64,000 nt of DNA from Liolophura sinensis (GCF_032854445.1 NC_088302.1:14069338-14133337), one strand, 5' to 3'; positions 34,682 to 46,557 are shown, counted from the first letter of the stretch. Notes: generated by a model not told the origin, from the letters alone. Translations and numbers: made by a program.

Positions 34682-34982
34682 GTATCTATATCAAAAGTTT
34701 CGACCATCCCAGCGTATGCTTAATTCCACATTCTCAACACCGTTGAAAAAAAACCACACCATCTTTGCCTCAACGTATTTATTTATTCTATATGCGTTCA
34801 TCTCAACATTCAGTGATGACAGGTCACATGTGGGCGTTCATCTCGGCATTTGGTGGGGATAGCAGGCCACATGTATCTATATCAAAAATTTCGACCATCC
34901 CAGCGTATACTTAATTCCACATTCTCAACACCGTTGATAGAAACTACACCATCTTTGCCTCACCGTATTTATTTATTCTATT
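34682..34982. repeat. ~105-bp direct duplication around an array remnant
   Basis: Bases 34682-34791 and 34876-34980 share ATCTATATCAAAA, TTTCGACCATCCCAGCGTAT, TTAATTCCACATTCTCAACACC and CACCATCTTTGCCTCA. The 43-bp array remnant lies between them. Confidence 0.8.
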
Positions 34983-35464
34983 AGTTTTATAGGTGTTTTA
35001 CCTCTTAAAAGTTTCGCTTATATTTGATTCCAGTCAGTTTTTAGGGTGAAGCAAACCTAGCAATACCGAGAAGAAACCACCGCATATCACAATGTTCCTG
35101 ACTTAAAGCCGCAATGGAATTAGCGACCGAATTCGAACACGCAACCTCATTGATCCAGAACCTTTAGCCTTCTGACACTTTCGGTCGTAAAACACAAACG
35201 ATACCAAACAAACAATCTTCAGAATTTGAGAGTGTTTGTGACCTTGACGAAAGACGGATTTATCTCCGCGAGATGGATATACTTGTTAAACAAGCCTATT
35301 TATCTTCTGTGGTATCTGATACAACTGTAGATCAAGCCCGATTTTACTTTTCCATGTTATCAGACAACAATAGATCTGAGTCACGTGGATGGTCCGCCGA
35401 TGTCAAACAGTTACGAAGCTCTGACACTGGCTATGTTCGTATGAAAGTCTGCTGAGCTGTAAAA

Positions 35465-35522
35465 ATGTGGCGCTTGTTCGTGGCTGTTGTGTTTCTGGCA
35501 CTTTGGCAACCAATATCTGCAA
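35465..35522 (+). CDS. Copy B exon 1: signal peptide
   Basis: This exon encodes MWRLFVAVVFLALWQPISA, a strong signal peptide with a likely cleavage after ISA. The donor A|GTAAGA leaves phase 1, fitting the phase-1 acceptor at 39139 (joined: ISASCDFELCQNNATC). It is unlike the signal of copy A, so the two genes do not share their 5' ends. Extension of the frame beyond the donor gives only non-domain sequence. Confidence 0.72.
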
Positions 35523-36159
35523 GTAAGAATGTATTAACGGACGACAATAGTTATACTCATTGTAAGCTAGGCACCTCTCTTGAAATGGAGGAACAAAAGG
35601 TCGTTTTGGCAAATGGATTCCAAAGCTTTTCATCTGCCTGTCTGAAAACAACTATAGTGGCAAATCTTGTGTTAAATTTCTAACCTTTTTTGTGTTTTTT
35701 GCCAAATCTATGGCCAAATTCCTTGTGGGAAATAATTATCTCTGGCATTGCCTCTACGCATGACAATAATGTATGTGGAACTGGTAACTTACTACCATGT
35801 ATAATGTGATTGCATGTGCGTGCCAAATGTTTGGAGAATCATTTGAATAACAACATTGGTCTTTGCTTTCCTCATTTTGGCAGGGCCAGCACACAAAGTC
35901 CATAAATTCTCCCTGGAAAACCTCACGGTATCCTACTTGATTGTTATTTTTGTAATCTAGAGTTGTACATGGAATATATAAATTTCATAAATATTTGTTA
36001 TGTATTGCTACGTGAAACTTTGATAAAATATATCAAACCATTCGCTTAAAGACTAAGCACTCAGTAAGTAAAATCTGCAGTCTTGGTTCATTGTCGCTTT
36101 GCAATACGCAAAGTATGATAGGCTGAGGTCAGTATATTGAGACTGTATGTATGACAATT

Positions 36160-37860
36160 ATCATAATACGGTAGGCCGGTGTCAGCATAATGCCGTACCG
36201 TCACTGGCGATCGGCATAACAGGGTAGGCCAGTGTCAGCATGCTGCCGTACCGTCACTGGCGATCAGCATAACAGGGTAGGCCAGTGTCAGCATGCTGCC
36301 GTACCGTCACTGGGGTTCAGCATAACAGGGTAGGCCGGTGTCAGCATGCTGCCGTACCGTCACTGGGGTTCAGCATAACAGGGTAGGCCGGTGTCAGCAT
36401 ATTGCCGTACCGTGACTGGGGTTCAGCATAACAGGGTAGGCCAGTGTCAGCATGCTGCCGTACCGTCACTGGGGTTCAGCATAACAGGGTAGGCCAGTGT
36501 CAGCATGCTGCCGTACTGTCACTGGCGATCAGCATAACAGGGTAGGCCGGTGTCAGCATATTGCCGTACCGTCACTGGCGATCAGCATAACAGGGTAGGC
36601 CAGTGTCAGCATGCTGCCGTACCGTCACTGGGGTTCAGCATAACAGGGTAGGCCGGTGTCAGCATGCTGCCGTACTGTCACTGGCGATCAGCATAACAGG
36701 GTAGGCCAGTGTCAGCATGCTGCCGTACCGTCACTGGGGTTCAGCATAACAGGGTAGGCCGGTGTCAGCATATTGCCGTACCGTGACTGGGGTTCAGCAT
36801 AACAGGGTAGGCCAGTGTCAGCATGCTGCCGTACCGTCACTGGCGATCAGCATAACAGGGTAGGCCAGTGTCAGCATATTGCCGTACCGTCACTGGCGAT
36901 CAGCATAACAGGGTAGACCAGTGTCAGCATGCTGCCGTACCGTCACTGGCGATCAGCATAACAGGGTAGGCCAGTGTCAGCATGCTGCCGTACCGTCACT
37001 GGGGTTCAGCATAACAGGGTAAGCCGGTGTCATCATGCTGCCGTACCGTCACTGGGGTTCAGCATAACAGGGTAGGCCGGTGTCAGCATATTGCCGTACC
37101 GTGACTGGGGTTCAGCATAACAGGGTAGGCCAGTGTCAGCATGCTGCCGTACCGTCACTGGGGTTCAGCATAACAGGGTAGGCCAGTGTCAGCATGCTGC
37201 CGTACTGTCACTGGCGATCAGCATAACAGGGTAGGCCGGTGTCAGCATATTGCCGTACCGTCACTGGCGATCAGCATAACAGGGTAGGCCGGTGTCAGCA
37301 TGCTGCCGTACCGTGAGTGGCGATCAGCATAACAGGGTAGGCCAGTGTCGGTAACACGTGACTGGCGATCAGCATAACAGGGTAGGCCAGGGTCGGTAAC
37401 CTGTGACTGTCGATCAGCATAACAGGGAAGGCCAGGGTCGGTAACCGGTGACTTGCGATCAGCCTAACGGGCAGGCCAATGTCGGTAACCCGTGACTGGC
37501 GATCAGCATAACGGGGTAGGCCAGTATCGGTAACCCGCGACTGTCGATTAGCGTAATGGGTAGGCCAGTGTCGGTAACCCGTGACTGACGATAAGCATAA
37601 CAGGGTAGGCCAGTATCGGTAACCCGCGACTGTCGATCAGCGTAATGGGTAGGCCAGTGTCGGTAACCCGTGACTGGCGATCAGCATAAAAGGGTAGGCC
37701 AGTGTCAGCATGCTGCCGTACTGTGACTGTAGTGTGGTTGGCGATCAGCATAACGGGGTAGCCCAGGGTCGTTAACCCGTGACTGGCGATCAGCAAAACA
37801 CGGTAGACCAGTGTCAGCATGCTGCCGTGCCGTCACTGGCGATCAGCATAACACCGAAGG
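36160..37860. repeat. 53-bp minisatellite in intron 1 of copy B
   Basis: The unit reads GTAGGCCAGTGTCAGCATGC, TGCCGTACCGTCACTGGCGA, TCAGCATAACAGG. There are about 22 regular units, then degenerate shorter ones (GTCGGTAACCCGTGACTGGC) to about 37860 and looser ones to 38060. The phrase TAGGCC.GGTGTCAG.A..TG resembles the SINE-II body. Confidence 0.95.
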
Positions 37861-38099
37861 CGGGTGTCATCATGCTGCAGTACCATGGCTGGCGACCAGG
37901 TTAGGCCGGTGTCAGCCTAACAGGTAATTGTATTAGGGTAGGCTGGCGTCGGCATACTGTTGTACAATGACTGGCGTTCAGCGAACAGGATAGGCTGGTG
38001 TCAGTAAACTTGCTATCAGCGCAGAATACTGTGACTGTAGTGTGAACAGAGTGATAGGTTAGCCTGGTGTCTGTGTAGATCCTACTGCGACTGCATGAC

Positions 38100-38510
38100 G
38101 AATCAGTGAATCGGCTCGATCACTCCTCCCTTCCCTCCTTCTATCAGTGAATCGACTCGGTCACTTTTCCGTTCTCTCCTTTTACCACCACCTTCTGTCA
38201 GTGAATCCAGTCTTTACTGTTCCGTTCTCTCCTCACACCATAGTCTCTCAGTGAATTCACTGTCAATGTTCCGTCCTCTCTTCAAACCACCTGTTCTCGG
38301 TGAATTAACTCAGTCAGTGTTCCATCCGTTCTTTCCTCACACCACCAGTCAGTCAGTGAGTCCATCTAGTCACTGTTCTGTCCTGTCTTCACACCATCTG
38401 CTCTTAGTGATTCCACCCAGCCACTGTTTCCTTCTCTCCTCACACCGCCTTCTCTCAGTGAATCCTCTGTCAAAGGTAAATCCTCTCCTCACACCACACG
38501 TTCTCCGTGA
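38100..38510. repeat. Degenerate ~47-bp tandem repeat
   Basis: Units like TCAGTGAATCCACTCAGTCACTGTTCC, then GTTCTCTCCTCACACCACC, about eight copies. The frames here are artefacts. Confidence 0.8.
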
Positions 38511-38524
38511 ATCCATGTTCCACA

Positions 38525-38952
38525 CTTTGCTCGGTAGCCGGGTTGTTAGCGTACTCGTCATGTCATACTGGTTTCCTCCCCAGTCGCACGTGAGCAGGTC
38601 TACCAGCAAACTGTAGATGGCCTGGGTTTCACTAAGATTTTCAGTGCGACACAATGACCCAGAATGCGGTCGCTGTGAGTTCAAGTCCATTTCATGCTGA
38701 CTTGGAATGGTCATCAAACAACCTGTTGATGTCCGGTTTTCTCCTGCCATAATGCTGACCGCCGTCATATATTTATTTATTTATTTGATTGGTGTTTTAC
38801 GCCGAACTCAAGAATATTTCACTTATACGACGGCGGCCAGCATTATGGTGGGAGCAAACCGGGCAAAGCCCGGTGGAAACCCATGACCATCCGCAGGTTG
38901 CTGCAGACCTTTCGCCGTCATATAAGTGAAATTGTTTTGAGTACGGCATGAA
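38525..38952 (+). repeat. SINE-I (+) interrupted by a second SINE-I (-)
   Basis: A + strand copy runs from a tRNA-like head near 38530 through GTGAGTTCAAGTCCATTTCATGC to CCGTCATATA. It resumes at 38914 with CCGTCATATAAGTGAAAT and ends near 38952. Between lies a reverse, headless SINE-I (38772-38913). GCCGTCATATA at 38761-38771 and 38914-38924 is the 11-bp duplication made by the inner insertion. Confidence 0.88.
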
Positions 38953-39138
38953 ACGGCGCGTGACAGGTTTGTACAGAAAATATCACGTCACACATTTCCT
39001 TAATTTATAAACGTAGTTTTGTTTTGTTTTGAACAAGAACGCATTTCCAAACTATAACAGAAATGTGTTAAAAGCGAAACACTTATATATAGTGCTTACT
39101 AGGATTTTCAATAATTTTCTTTGTTGACGTTTCCTCAG

Positions 39139-40051
39139 GCTGTGATTTTGAACTGTGCCAGAACAACGCGACATGTGATAACAGTACAGGAAACCCCAAT
39201 TGTTCATGTGTGGAGGGATTCACTGGGGAAGAATGTGAAACAAAAATTCCTACTTGCCACGTAAACACTTGTAAGAATGGGGGTACATGTGTAGATGACA
39301 CAGGTGGTGTAAGTTGTATCTGTGCTGAAGGCTTTACGGGAACAGACTGTGATAAGAACATTGATCATTGTTACCTCAATCCGTGCAGCAATGGTGGGAC
39401 GTGTATAGATGGTGTAAACAGTTACTCGTGTTCGTGTGTCGCAGGATACACGGGTACTATCTGCAATCAGGACATTGATGATTGTTCTCCGAACCCTTGC
39501 AAGAATGGCGGGACGTGTACAGATGGTGTAAACAGTCACATGTGTTCATGTATTGCCGGGTTTACGGGGCCAGATTGTGAGACGAACATTGATGACTGCT
39601 TTTCTGAGGCTTGCAAACACGGAGGGACGTGTACTGATGGTGTAAACAATTACACGTGTTCGTGTGTCGCAGGATACACGGGTACTATCTGCAGCCAGGA
39701 CATTGATGATTGTTCTCCGAACCCTTGCAAGAATGGCGGGACCTGTACAGATGGTGTAAACAGTTACACGTGTTCGTGTGTCGCAGGATACACGGGTACT
39801 ATCTGCAGCCAGGACATTGATGATTGTTCTCCGAACCCTTGCAAGAATGGCGGGACGTGTACAGATGGGGTAAACAGTCACATGTGTTCGTGTATGGCCG
39901 GGTTTACGGGGCCAGATTGTGAGACGAACATTGATGACTGCTTTTCTGAGGCTTGCAAACACGGAGGGACGTGTACTGATGGTATCAATGGTTTCAAGTG
40001 TGCCTGTTCTAATGATTTTCGCGGAGATCGCTGTGAAAAGCGCGTGACTGG
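39139..40051 (+). CDS. Copy B exon 2: eight EGF-like domains
   Basis: Between acceptor TTCCTCAG|GC (phase 1) and donor ACTGG|GTGAGT (phase 2), the exon encodes eight EGF-like domains. They begin CDFELCQNNATC, CHVNTCKNGGTC and CYLNPCSNGGTC, then two alternating types: [14 protein letters not shown] and [14 protein letters not shown]. It ends ..[13 protein letters not shown]. The exon is fully open. Domains 4-8 correspond to those of copy A's exon 2; the first three are unique to B. Several units are near-identical at DNA level, including two consecutive CSPNPC units. The product is the N-terminal part of the ectodomain. Confidence 0.88.
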
Positions 40052-40439
40052 GTGAGTATACGTGGTTAATATGTGATGTTCCCCAATTCCCTTTTTGCTG
40101 TAAATTTCCGTGTGTATACATTTTTATATGCCAATTGTTTAGATGGCAAGGATGCCTACACAAACATTCATAATAAGCGAATGGAGAATGTTACATGTAT
40201 ATGAGTACTCTTATACACATGTCGTGTATCAGTCAGGTGACCTCCTGCGGTATCTTGTAAACTCCCGCGAATCTCTCTTTTTAGTCATTAGAAGGTAAAG
40301 ATAGGGTTTCATCATTTCACGTCTTCTAACTTAATTCTGCTTAACCTGTGGTGCTATATATGGACGTGTAAGCAGCTACTTGTATTTTTGGAGCGTTTAA
40401 TTGAACTGTTGGAATAAAACCCTAAAATAGGTAGACTGA

Positions 40440-40575
40440 CACGATGCCGCATTTCACCAGTTATATATATATATATATATGTGTGTGTGTAACCATTTGC
40501 CAACTGAACCTGTCGTCCGCTGCTCTGGTTTTACTCTCTATGCTGTTGTCTTTTATATTATATCCACAAGTACAC
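40440..40575 (+). repeat. Dispersed repeat R4, copy 4
   Basis: ATTTCACCAGTTATA, TGTAACCATTTGCCAACTGA, ACCTGTCGTCC, CTCTGGTTTTACTCTCTATG and CTGTTGTCTTTTAT. A microsatellite has grown inside it. Confidence 0.55.
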
Positions 40576-40624
40576 CCTCATGACGTGTGCCGGTATTGAA
40601 GCATTACTGTCAGATGAGCGGTCT

Positions 40625-40870
40625 AATTCGCTAAAACGGATCACTATTCCGCTTTAACGAATTACAAAATCGTTATTACGAATTCGTAAATCGTTGTAAC
40701 GCATTGGCAATCCCTTATAGCGAATAGCTAGTTTGATACAAAGGATCACTATTCAGTTTTAATGGATTATTAATTCGTTTTCACGGAATAGCAATACGAT
40801 TTGGTAATTCATTATAACGGATTATCATTTCGTTTTAATGTATTACGTTTAAGTTTAATGGATTTCTGTA
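40625..40870. repeat. Array of ~21-bp near-palindromes, left
   Basis: About eleven units approaching TAATTCGTTTTAACGGATTA, each close to its own reverse complement. A matching array lies at 42190-42375. Confidence 0.75.
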
Positions 40871-42189
40871 ATCATTGCTATACTTTATAACGACAACATG
40901 TTAAGGTCGGTATGCACTGGGGTTTTTTGATGCGACTCGACCCGATCCGACCCGACACGACTCAACTGAAAAATCGCATTGAGTTGCTGACAATTTTTTT
41001 CTAGTGTATACTTCTCCACGACGAAAATCGTGCCCAGCCGGCTGCAGTCGTGTCTAGCAGTGAGTGATCTAACCGTCCTTAATATTTTGTAACAAAAAGT
41101 CAGGCCTAGTCGAGCGATTTGACGTTCTTTCCACTAGTGTATCCACCCTTACGACTATCGTCGGTGACGGTCTCCGATCTTCAGCCATTCAGAACAAAGT
41201 CCATAATCACGCGACCACTTTTTATATAATTTTTTTTCCAAAATGGCGGCGTCCACAGAGGTCTCATAAACGACACAGGCAGAAGAGGACCACAGACCCC
41301 CATTAATTTTCCTTAAGCGACAATGTTAACGTTTAGCGTTGTAGCTCAGTCCCAAACATTCCGTGGCCAATGAGCTTTGCTGCCTACCTTGCCCAACCTG
41401 TGAGAAAGCAGCCATGAAAATCTTGACATAGCTTGAGAGTCAAAATCTGGACCTTTCTATACCCGGCAGCTGGGAGGCGTGCCTACAACGCCAAGGGTAC
41501 GTCACTCGCAGCCTCATCACTAGACCTACCTCACACCTTGTGTCCTCTCGCCAAAAATTTCAAACTTTCATCAATAAAGCTCATGCCTCCTCCAGGTTTA
41601 GACAGTTTCCAGCATTTTAATGCCAAGCATGCACCTGTGCATCACAAATGGGCGCCTTGGAGCAAAAAAGACTTTATACCTAAAAATACACAGAATTACA
41701 TTCGTACAAACGCAAGTTGTAATGGGGGTCTTTGTCCAGGGAAGCTCATCGAGCTTTGGAGTAAGCTTGTGAAAAAACCCGTGCTGTTCACGTAACAGTA
41801 CCCTCGGATTTAACGCCTGACTGGCTGTCTCCGATGGCTACTATCCGCCGAATAAATGTCCGTCGAAGAGACGCGCGTACAATCACAATATATTTGTTTA
41901 CTGGTAAACGGAAGTGGTCGAAAAAACTGCAACATGGGCAGCACCATCGGGAAATTATATTCGGACCCTCGTAGCAAAGGACAATGGGCATATTACTCTG
42001 TAGTGTATACATCCCCTCCACCCATTTTGTACCACCCATGCAAAGACTACAGTCAGGTATGAGGTTTAACAGAGATGCTTCTATAAAGATGTAAGTCTCT
42101 AATTTTGAGAATGAACGTAGTCACATTTTCGTCTTGGTTTATGCTATTCGAATATCCAGTTGTTCCTCATCCCTGTGCATGATATTTCA
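40871..42189. other. Copy-B-specific insert core
   Basis: This 1.3-kb stretch has no counterpart in intron 2 of copy A. It includes GACTCGACCCGATCCGACCC-type repeats near 40935 and an ATGGCGGCG stretch near 41243. A 120-codon open frame (41433-41795) has no domain I recognise. It might be the core of a non-autonomous DNA element bounded by the 21-bp arrays. Confidence 0.35.
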
Positions 42190-42380
42190 TAAAACCATAA
42201 TATCGTTTTAACGGATAATAAGATTTCGTTATCACGGATTACTAATTCCCTTTAACAAAATAGGAAATCGTAATAACGGATTCGCAATCTCTGGGGGGGG
42301 GGGGGGGGGAGGGGTGTAAAACGATTTTCTAATTCGCTATAATGATTTCATAATTCGTGAAAACGGAATCATAATCCGTA
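42190..42380. repeat. Array of ~21-bp near-palindromes, right
   Basis: About seven units such as ATCGTTTTAACGGATAATA, TAATTCGTGAAAACGGAATCA and TAATCCGTAT, interrupted by a G-run. Same unit as at 40625-40870. Confidence 0.72.
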
Positions 42381-42392
42381 TACCAAAGACTT

Positions 42393-42556
42393 TAAAAATG
42401 GTAGTTGTTGCTACCCCGCATGACGCTCAGCACTGATAGGACTGCTTTGCCCGGTGTCAGTTGACACAGTATACGTACACACACCGAATGATTCCTTGTC
42501 GTCATTAGAAAAATTGTTAGGTGCGACGTAAACATTAAGCATACATACATACGGAA
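42393..42556 (+). repeat. SINE-II 3' fragment in copy B
   Basis: Duplicate of 7965-8135: CCGCATGACGCTCAGCACTG, CACACACCGAATGATTCCTTG, GGTGCGACGTAAACATTAAGC. Here GTTGCTACCCCGC precedes it. Confidence 0.5.
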
Positions 42557-43675
42557 GCGGAAATAACTGCATCCTCAGGTTATATAAATAACTCACGCCT
42601 GAATGATTACAACTGATCACATGGCTTCGCTTCGATTGTCTTTCATCTGGGAATTTCCGTTATGCAACATAACAAGATAATAACTTATTTGGTCTTGTCT
42701 TGTCTTTTCTTTTAGGTATGATAGAAAATATCCAGTAAATAAGCACATATTATGGTTTTGGAAGAATTTCAAAAAAGGCAAACATATATCAGATGATAAA
42801 TCAAAATGGTTTTAACGTTTGAAGCCTCAGGCTCTCACTTTAGTTTATGACTATTTTTTTGCAATCAAAAACTAAGTTCTATCTTCTCAACATATTCTAT
42901 TTTCATAAAATCCAGCTGTAAACCTGTAAATGAAGAATCCAACTCAGGTTTCAGGCCATAAGTTTGCAAAACAAGTAAAATACATAATTAGCATCACAAT
43001 CTCATAGGAATGCATATAATTTCAACGAAAGTTATTCATCTGGAAGTATAAGTACAGTCAACAGTTTCCAACAATGTCGGAAAAACATATACATGTACGT
43101 GTATGTATAATTTCCGAAGTGTCAAATCCAGTAGGTTGTCCGCAACACCTCATGTTTAAACACTTGTGAACGACAGATAAACACCAGATTTCTTGTCCTC
43201 CACTCTTCATTACATAGGGCTGGGTCAGTAATTTACAGCCAGGTATAAAAGCTTTCAATAACGTTCAAGAAATACAGCACGTGGCCAAGTAAATATAATT
43301 AAAGACGTACAACGTATAGCAAAGTAAAACCAGAGCAGCGATGACAGTGTGATGGTTGGCAAATGGTCACAGGCAACCGGTGAAATCTTGTAAATTTACC
43401 TCAGTCACACTTTTATTCTAACTGCTCATTTTAATGCATAAATAGTATTAATTTAAATGCCCTCTAGCACATTGGTTCAACCATAATTAGGTCCAAAAAA
43501 AAGAACAAATGCCGTGGTGTTAATGGAAATTTGTTAGACGTAACTGGTCTAGAATTACTCAAAATGCTGTTTTGTCATTACATTTAACATACAGTCACAT
43601 TAAACCAATGCAAAGGGATCGTGACCGTGACTGCTGTGACTGGAATGACAGGTAACGCATATCTTTCCTTTGTAG

Positions 43676-43845
43676 CCTAGACTGTGATTTTGAGCACGGC
43701 AATTGTGGGTACACCCCAATTCCAGGCTCTGGGATACTCCATATACAATGGGAGATCGGCCCTGTATTCACGGAAGGTTGGACTGGAGGTTACACGATTT
43801 CAAAAGATGGACCTAAAACTGACCATACCCTCGGCACAAAAACAG
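43676..43845 (+). CDS. Copy B exon 3: MAM domain, part 1
   Basis: This exon has the same length (170 nt) and phases (2, 1) as exon 3 of copy A. It encodes GLDCDFEHGNCGYTPIPGSG, then W.IGPVFTEGWTGGYTISKDGP and DHTLGTKT, the N-terminal third of a MAM domain with its first two cysteines. The exon is intact and follows the EGF cluster. MAM domains mediate extracellular protein contacts, often homophilic. Confidence 0.87.
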
Positions 43846-44260
43846 GTATTAATCCATGTAAAAGCCTTATTATGAGAAGAACGACATCGATGACATGCAG
43901 ACGTTAATTCAATGAAGATGATGCAGTTCAAATCGATATAAATACATCCAGCTGAGTGCAGTTGCACCATAACCAGCTGCACTCGCACCAAAACCAGTTC
44001 CTTCTGTTTAATGAGTATCAGTAATGTGCTTCAATGAAGTCTTTATAGGTTAGACTAAAACGTTTGAACTATTCATAAGAAGATGAAGTTCAACACCTTA
44101 TACAACTTTGAACCAACATTATTACATTAACAAATCCATGTAAATATTTTGCAAACGACTTTATCTGTCATAAAGACTCGATTTATATGTAAGAATGAAT
44201 TCCACATAAGCTCTGGCAGGTATGTATGGCAGGAAGCTGCACAACAAGTAAATTCCATTG

Positions 44261-44376
44261 GCTTAGCACAGTCTACATTCATTGGCTTAGCACAGTCTAC
44301 ATTCATTGGCTTAGCACAGTCTACATTCATTGGCTTAACACAGTCTACATTCATTGGCTTAGCACAGTCTACTTTC
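44261..44376. repeat. 24-bp minisatellite in MAM intron of copy B (5 units)
   Basis: Same GCTTAGCACAGTCTACATTCATTG unit as in copy A, with five units against ten. One unit with CTTAACA is shared as the fourth from the left here and seventh in A. Confidence 0.95.
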
Positions 44377-44851
44377 CTTTTTCAACCACTTTTCAGTCTG
44401 ACAAGCCGACCAGCCGCTGGTACAACTTTCAGCTAAACTGTCTGATTGCGCTCGTGATTGCTCCAGAGTTTAGAGAGAACATTCTTTCGTTACATTTATT
44501 CGTGTGCATCATGAATAAAACTGTATTTTGCGTCTACTTTGGACAAACCAAATACGCCCTTATAAAAGATAACGTCATTTGTGCATCATGTTACCAGAGA
44601 AATAGTTACCTTTTGCTTTTAAATTGATTATAAGAATGGACACTATAGGCTGTGCACATTTTCTTATAAACGACTTTTCGGATACAGTTTTTTGTTTGTT
44701 TGTTCGTTTCTATTCCAATGAACAGAAAACTGTTGCTGTTAATCTGTTAGTATTTGCTCTGATATTTTTCAAGTTTAGATATAAACCAGTGTATCTATAG
44801 ATATTGTAGTTTACCTTTCAATTTTATTAGTTTTACTCTCACCCTGTTCAG

Positions 44852-45117
44852 GTCACATGATGTATGCAAGGAGCGTGATCCTTTCTCAAAACATCGCCAT
44901 GATAAAATCACCCGTGAAGACATTCCAGCTGTGTTACCTCAACTTTTTCTACCACATGGGATCGACAAGCTTAGGCTTCCTCAACGTCTCCATTGTGTCT
45001 CAAACTGGAGGAGAACTTCAGGGGAACACGGTTTTCTCCCTTTATGGATCTCAGGGCGCCACTTGGCAGAGGGCGAGGATATCAATTGAACACGCAACGA
45101 GAGTTGTCCCTTACTTG
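44852..45117 (+). CDS. Copy B exon 4: MAM domain, part 2
   Basis: 266 nt, phases 1 and 0, as in copy A. It encodes GHMMYARSV, SPVKTFQLCYLNFFYHM, LGFLNVSIV, LYGSQGATWQR and RVVPYL. Only a few substitutions separate it from copy A (VILS for VITS, TGGE for TGRE). It contains the third MAM cysteine and the tryptophan of the QGxxW segment. Confidence 0.88.
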
Positions 45118-45224
45118 GTACGCTTTGATTAAGCCTACGATTTATGACTTTCCAGTCCATTTTACATCACTTGCCGGAATTCTGGAAAAAATATGCAATT
45201 GCCTGGAGGAAGGAAACAGGAATG

Positions 45225-45372
45225 CCTGGTGTCAGTTCGACGTGACACTTCAGTGGAGGCAGCACCTTTGCGGCATTGAATCGCCCTGGCACACGAAGAC
45301 ACGCATATGTAGACACACCTAATGACACATTATATGAGTGAAGTTACTGCTAAGCACGACGTAAAAATCCAA
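45225..45372 (+). repeat. SINE-II fragment in copy B
   Basis: Duplicate of 10935-11090: CTGGTGTCAGTTCGACGTGAC, CTTCAGTGGAGGCAGCACC, GGCACACGAAGACACGC. Confidence 0.6.
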
Positions 45373-45419
45373 GAAAAGATATATACATACTGGAAGTTGT
45401 ATTTAGGAACAAAAGAAAT

Positions 45420-45682
45420 TTATTTATTTATTTGATTGGTGTTTTACGCCGTGCTCAAGAATATTTCACTTATACGACGGCAGCCAGCATTCTGGTGGGT
45501 GGAAACCGGGCAGAGCCCGGGGGAAACCCACGACCATCCGCAGGTTGCTGGAGGACCTTCACATGTACGACCGGAGAGGAAGCCAGCATGATCTGGACTT
45601 GAACTCATAGCGCCGCATTGGTGAGAGACTCCTGGGTCATTGCGCTGTGCTAGCGCGCTAACCAACTGAGCCACGGAGGCCC
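45420..45682 (-). repeat. SINE-I in copy B, same insertion as 11145-11395
   Basis: A full SINE-I with the same 11-bp flanks ACAAAAGAAAT (45409-45419 and 45683-45693) as in copy A, so it was present before the duplication. Its tail is shorter than in A. Confidence 0.88.
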
Positions 45683-46475
45683 ACAAAAGAAATAATCACA
45701 CAGGCACTGTTCACAAATTAATGGCAAACCAATTCACTTACAATTACATGTTGTTGCCTTTTATGCTGTTTGTAATCTTACTGTCATAATTTTAGTAATT
45801 TCATTTCTTGTTGAATGGAACTGTTCGAACTTAGCAGTAGCTTATTGAATTTTCCATTGTTCCTGGAAATGGTGTGGTGTTAATGCTAAGCGTCGTGTAA
45901 GCCAGTTACTGATTCTCCGCCAAAATGCTTTCACCACTTAAAAGAATTCTGGAAGTGCTCAGTAGGGTAGATATTTTCTGTAATAGATTATCTCTTCTTT
46001 ATGTGTGGTGTATATGTGTGGTGTAAAGAAATAAATTTCCAAAAGAATTCTATTGATAATTCCATATAAAAAAAACCCTCAGAATTTGCATTTTTTCGTT
46101 CTAGCAACATGTATATTGCTGACGTACATGCATATCTGTAAGCTGATCATCATTTCAAATTTGAAGAATACTTTTGCTTTTAAGGAGGACACAGTTGCCC
46201 AATTATTCATACACTATTTATTGCATTTTAATATATTTTAAATCCCCTTTAGCTCTCACAAGTACTTTGTTCTGAACCCTAAGTATACAGTGCAGTTCTA
46301 ATGAAATTCCATTTCTTTGTGATCTCCCATGCTTATTTCTTTGTTATAAAGGCATTGTCCTGACTTGTTCCTGGATATCCTGTAGCAATTTTACAAATCT
46401 GTAAAGTATAGTATAAAATATAAATGCTAAATGTTATATATTATCCCCTTGGTTACGATTGGTATTTTTCTACAG

Positions 46476-46557
46476 GTGGTCTTCTCCGCCTCACCGCCTG
46501 CTAATGTACTTGGTGTGGCAGGATACGCTATAGACGATATCACTGCTGATACTTGCC
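46476..46557 (+). CDS. Copy B exon 5: MAM domain, end
   Basis: 82 nt, phases 0 and 1. It encodes VVFSASPPANVLGVAGYAID, then DITADTC, the MAM C-terminal block with the fourth cysteine. The donor GCC|GTAAGT matches the phase of the long EGF exon at 52460. Confidence 0.87.

Larger units (their letters stand above)
40052..43675 (+). other. Intron 2 of copy B
   Basis: Similar to intron 2 of copy A at both ends, but with a private insert at 40618-42380 flanked by near-palindromic arrays. Also present are repeat R4 (40440-40575) with a (TA)n(TG)n run at 40461-40490, a run of about 19 Gs broken once near 42293-42312, and a SINE-II fragment (42393-42556). Confidence 0.6.

Noticed and set aside
35889-35929. 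Extra exon in intron 1 of copy B after TTTTGGCAG
   Set aside because: It would end in phase 0 and break the join to the EGF exon at 39139, whereas the signal exon joins that exon directly in phase.
36171-37300. Homing-endonuclease-like site (ATAACAGGGTA as in I-SceI)
   Set aside because: Only about 11 of 18 bases agree and the string is just part of the 53-bp unit; no endonuclease gene is present.
33290-37860. CRISPR-like arrays
   Set aside because: The repeats are head-to-tail minisatellites without unique spacers, in a eukaryotic intron and intergenic context.
41433-41795. A 120-codon frame in the private insert of copy B as a transposase or host gene
   Set aside because: No catalytic motif, zinc finger or known domain is visible, and composition is not distinctive. 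Kept only as part of the insert.
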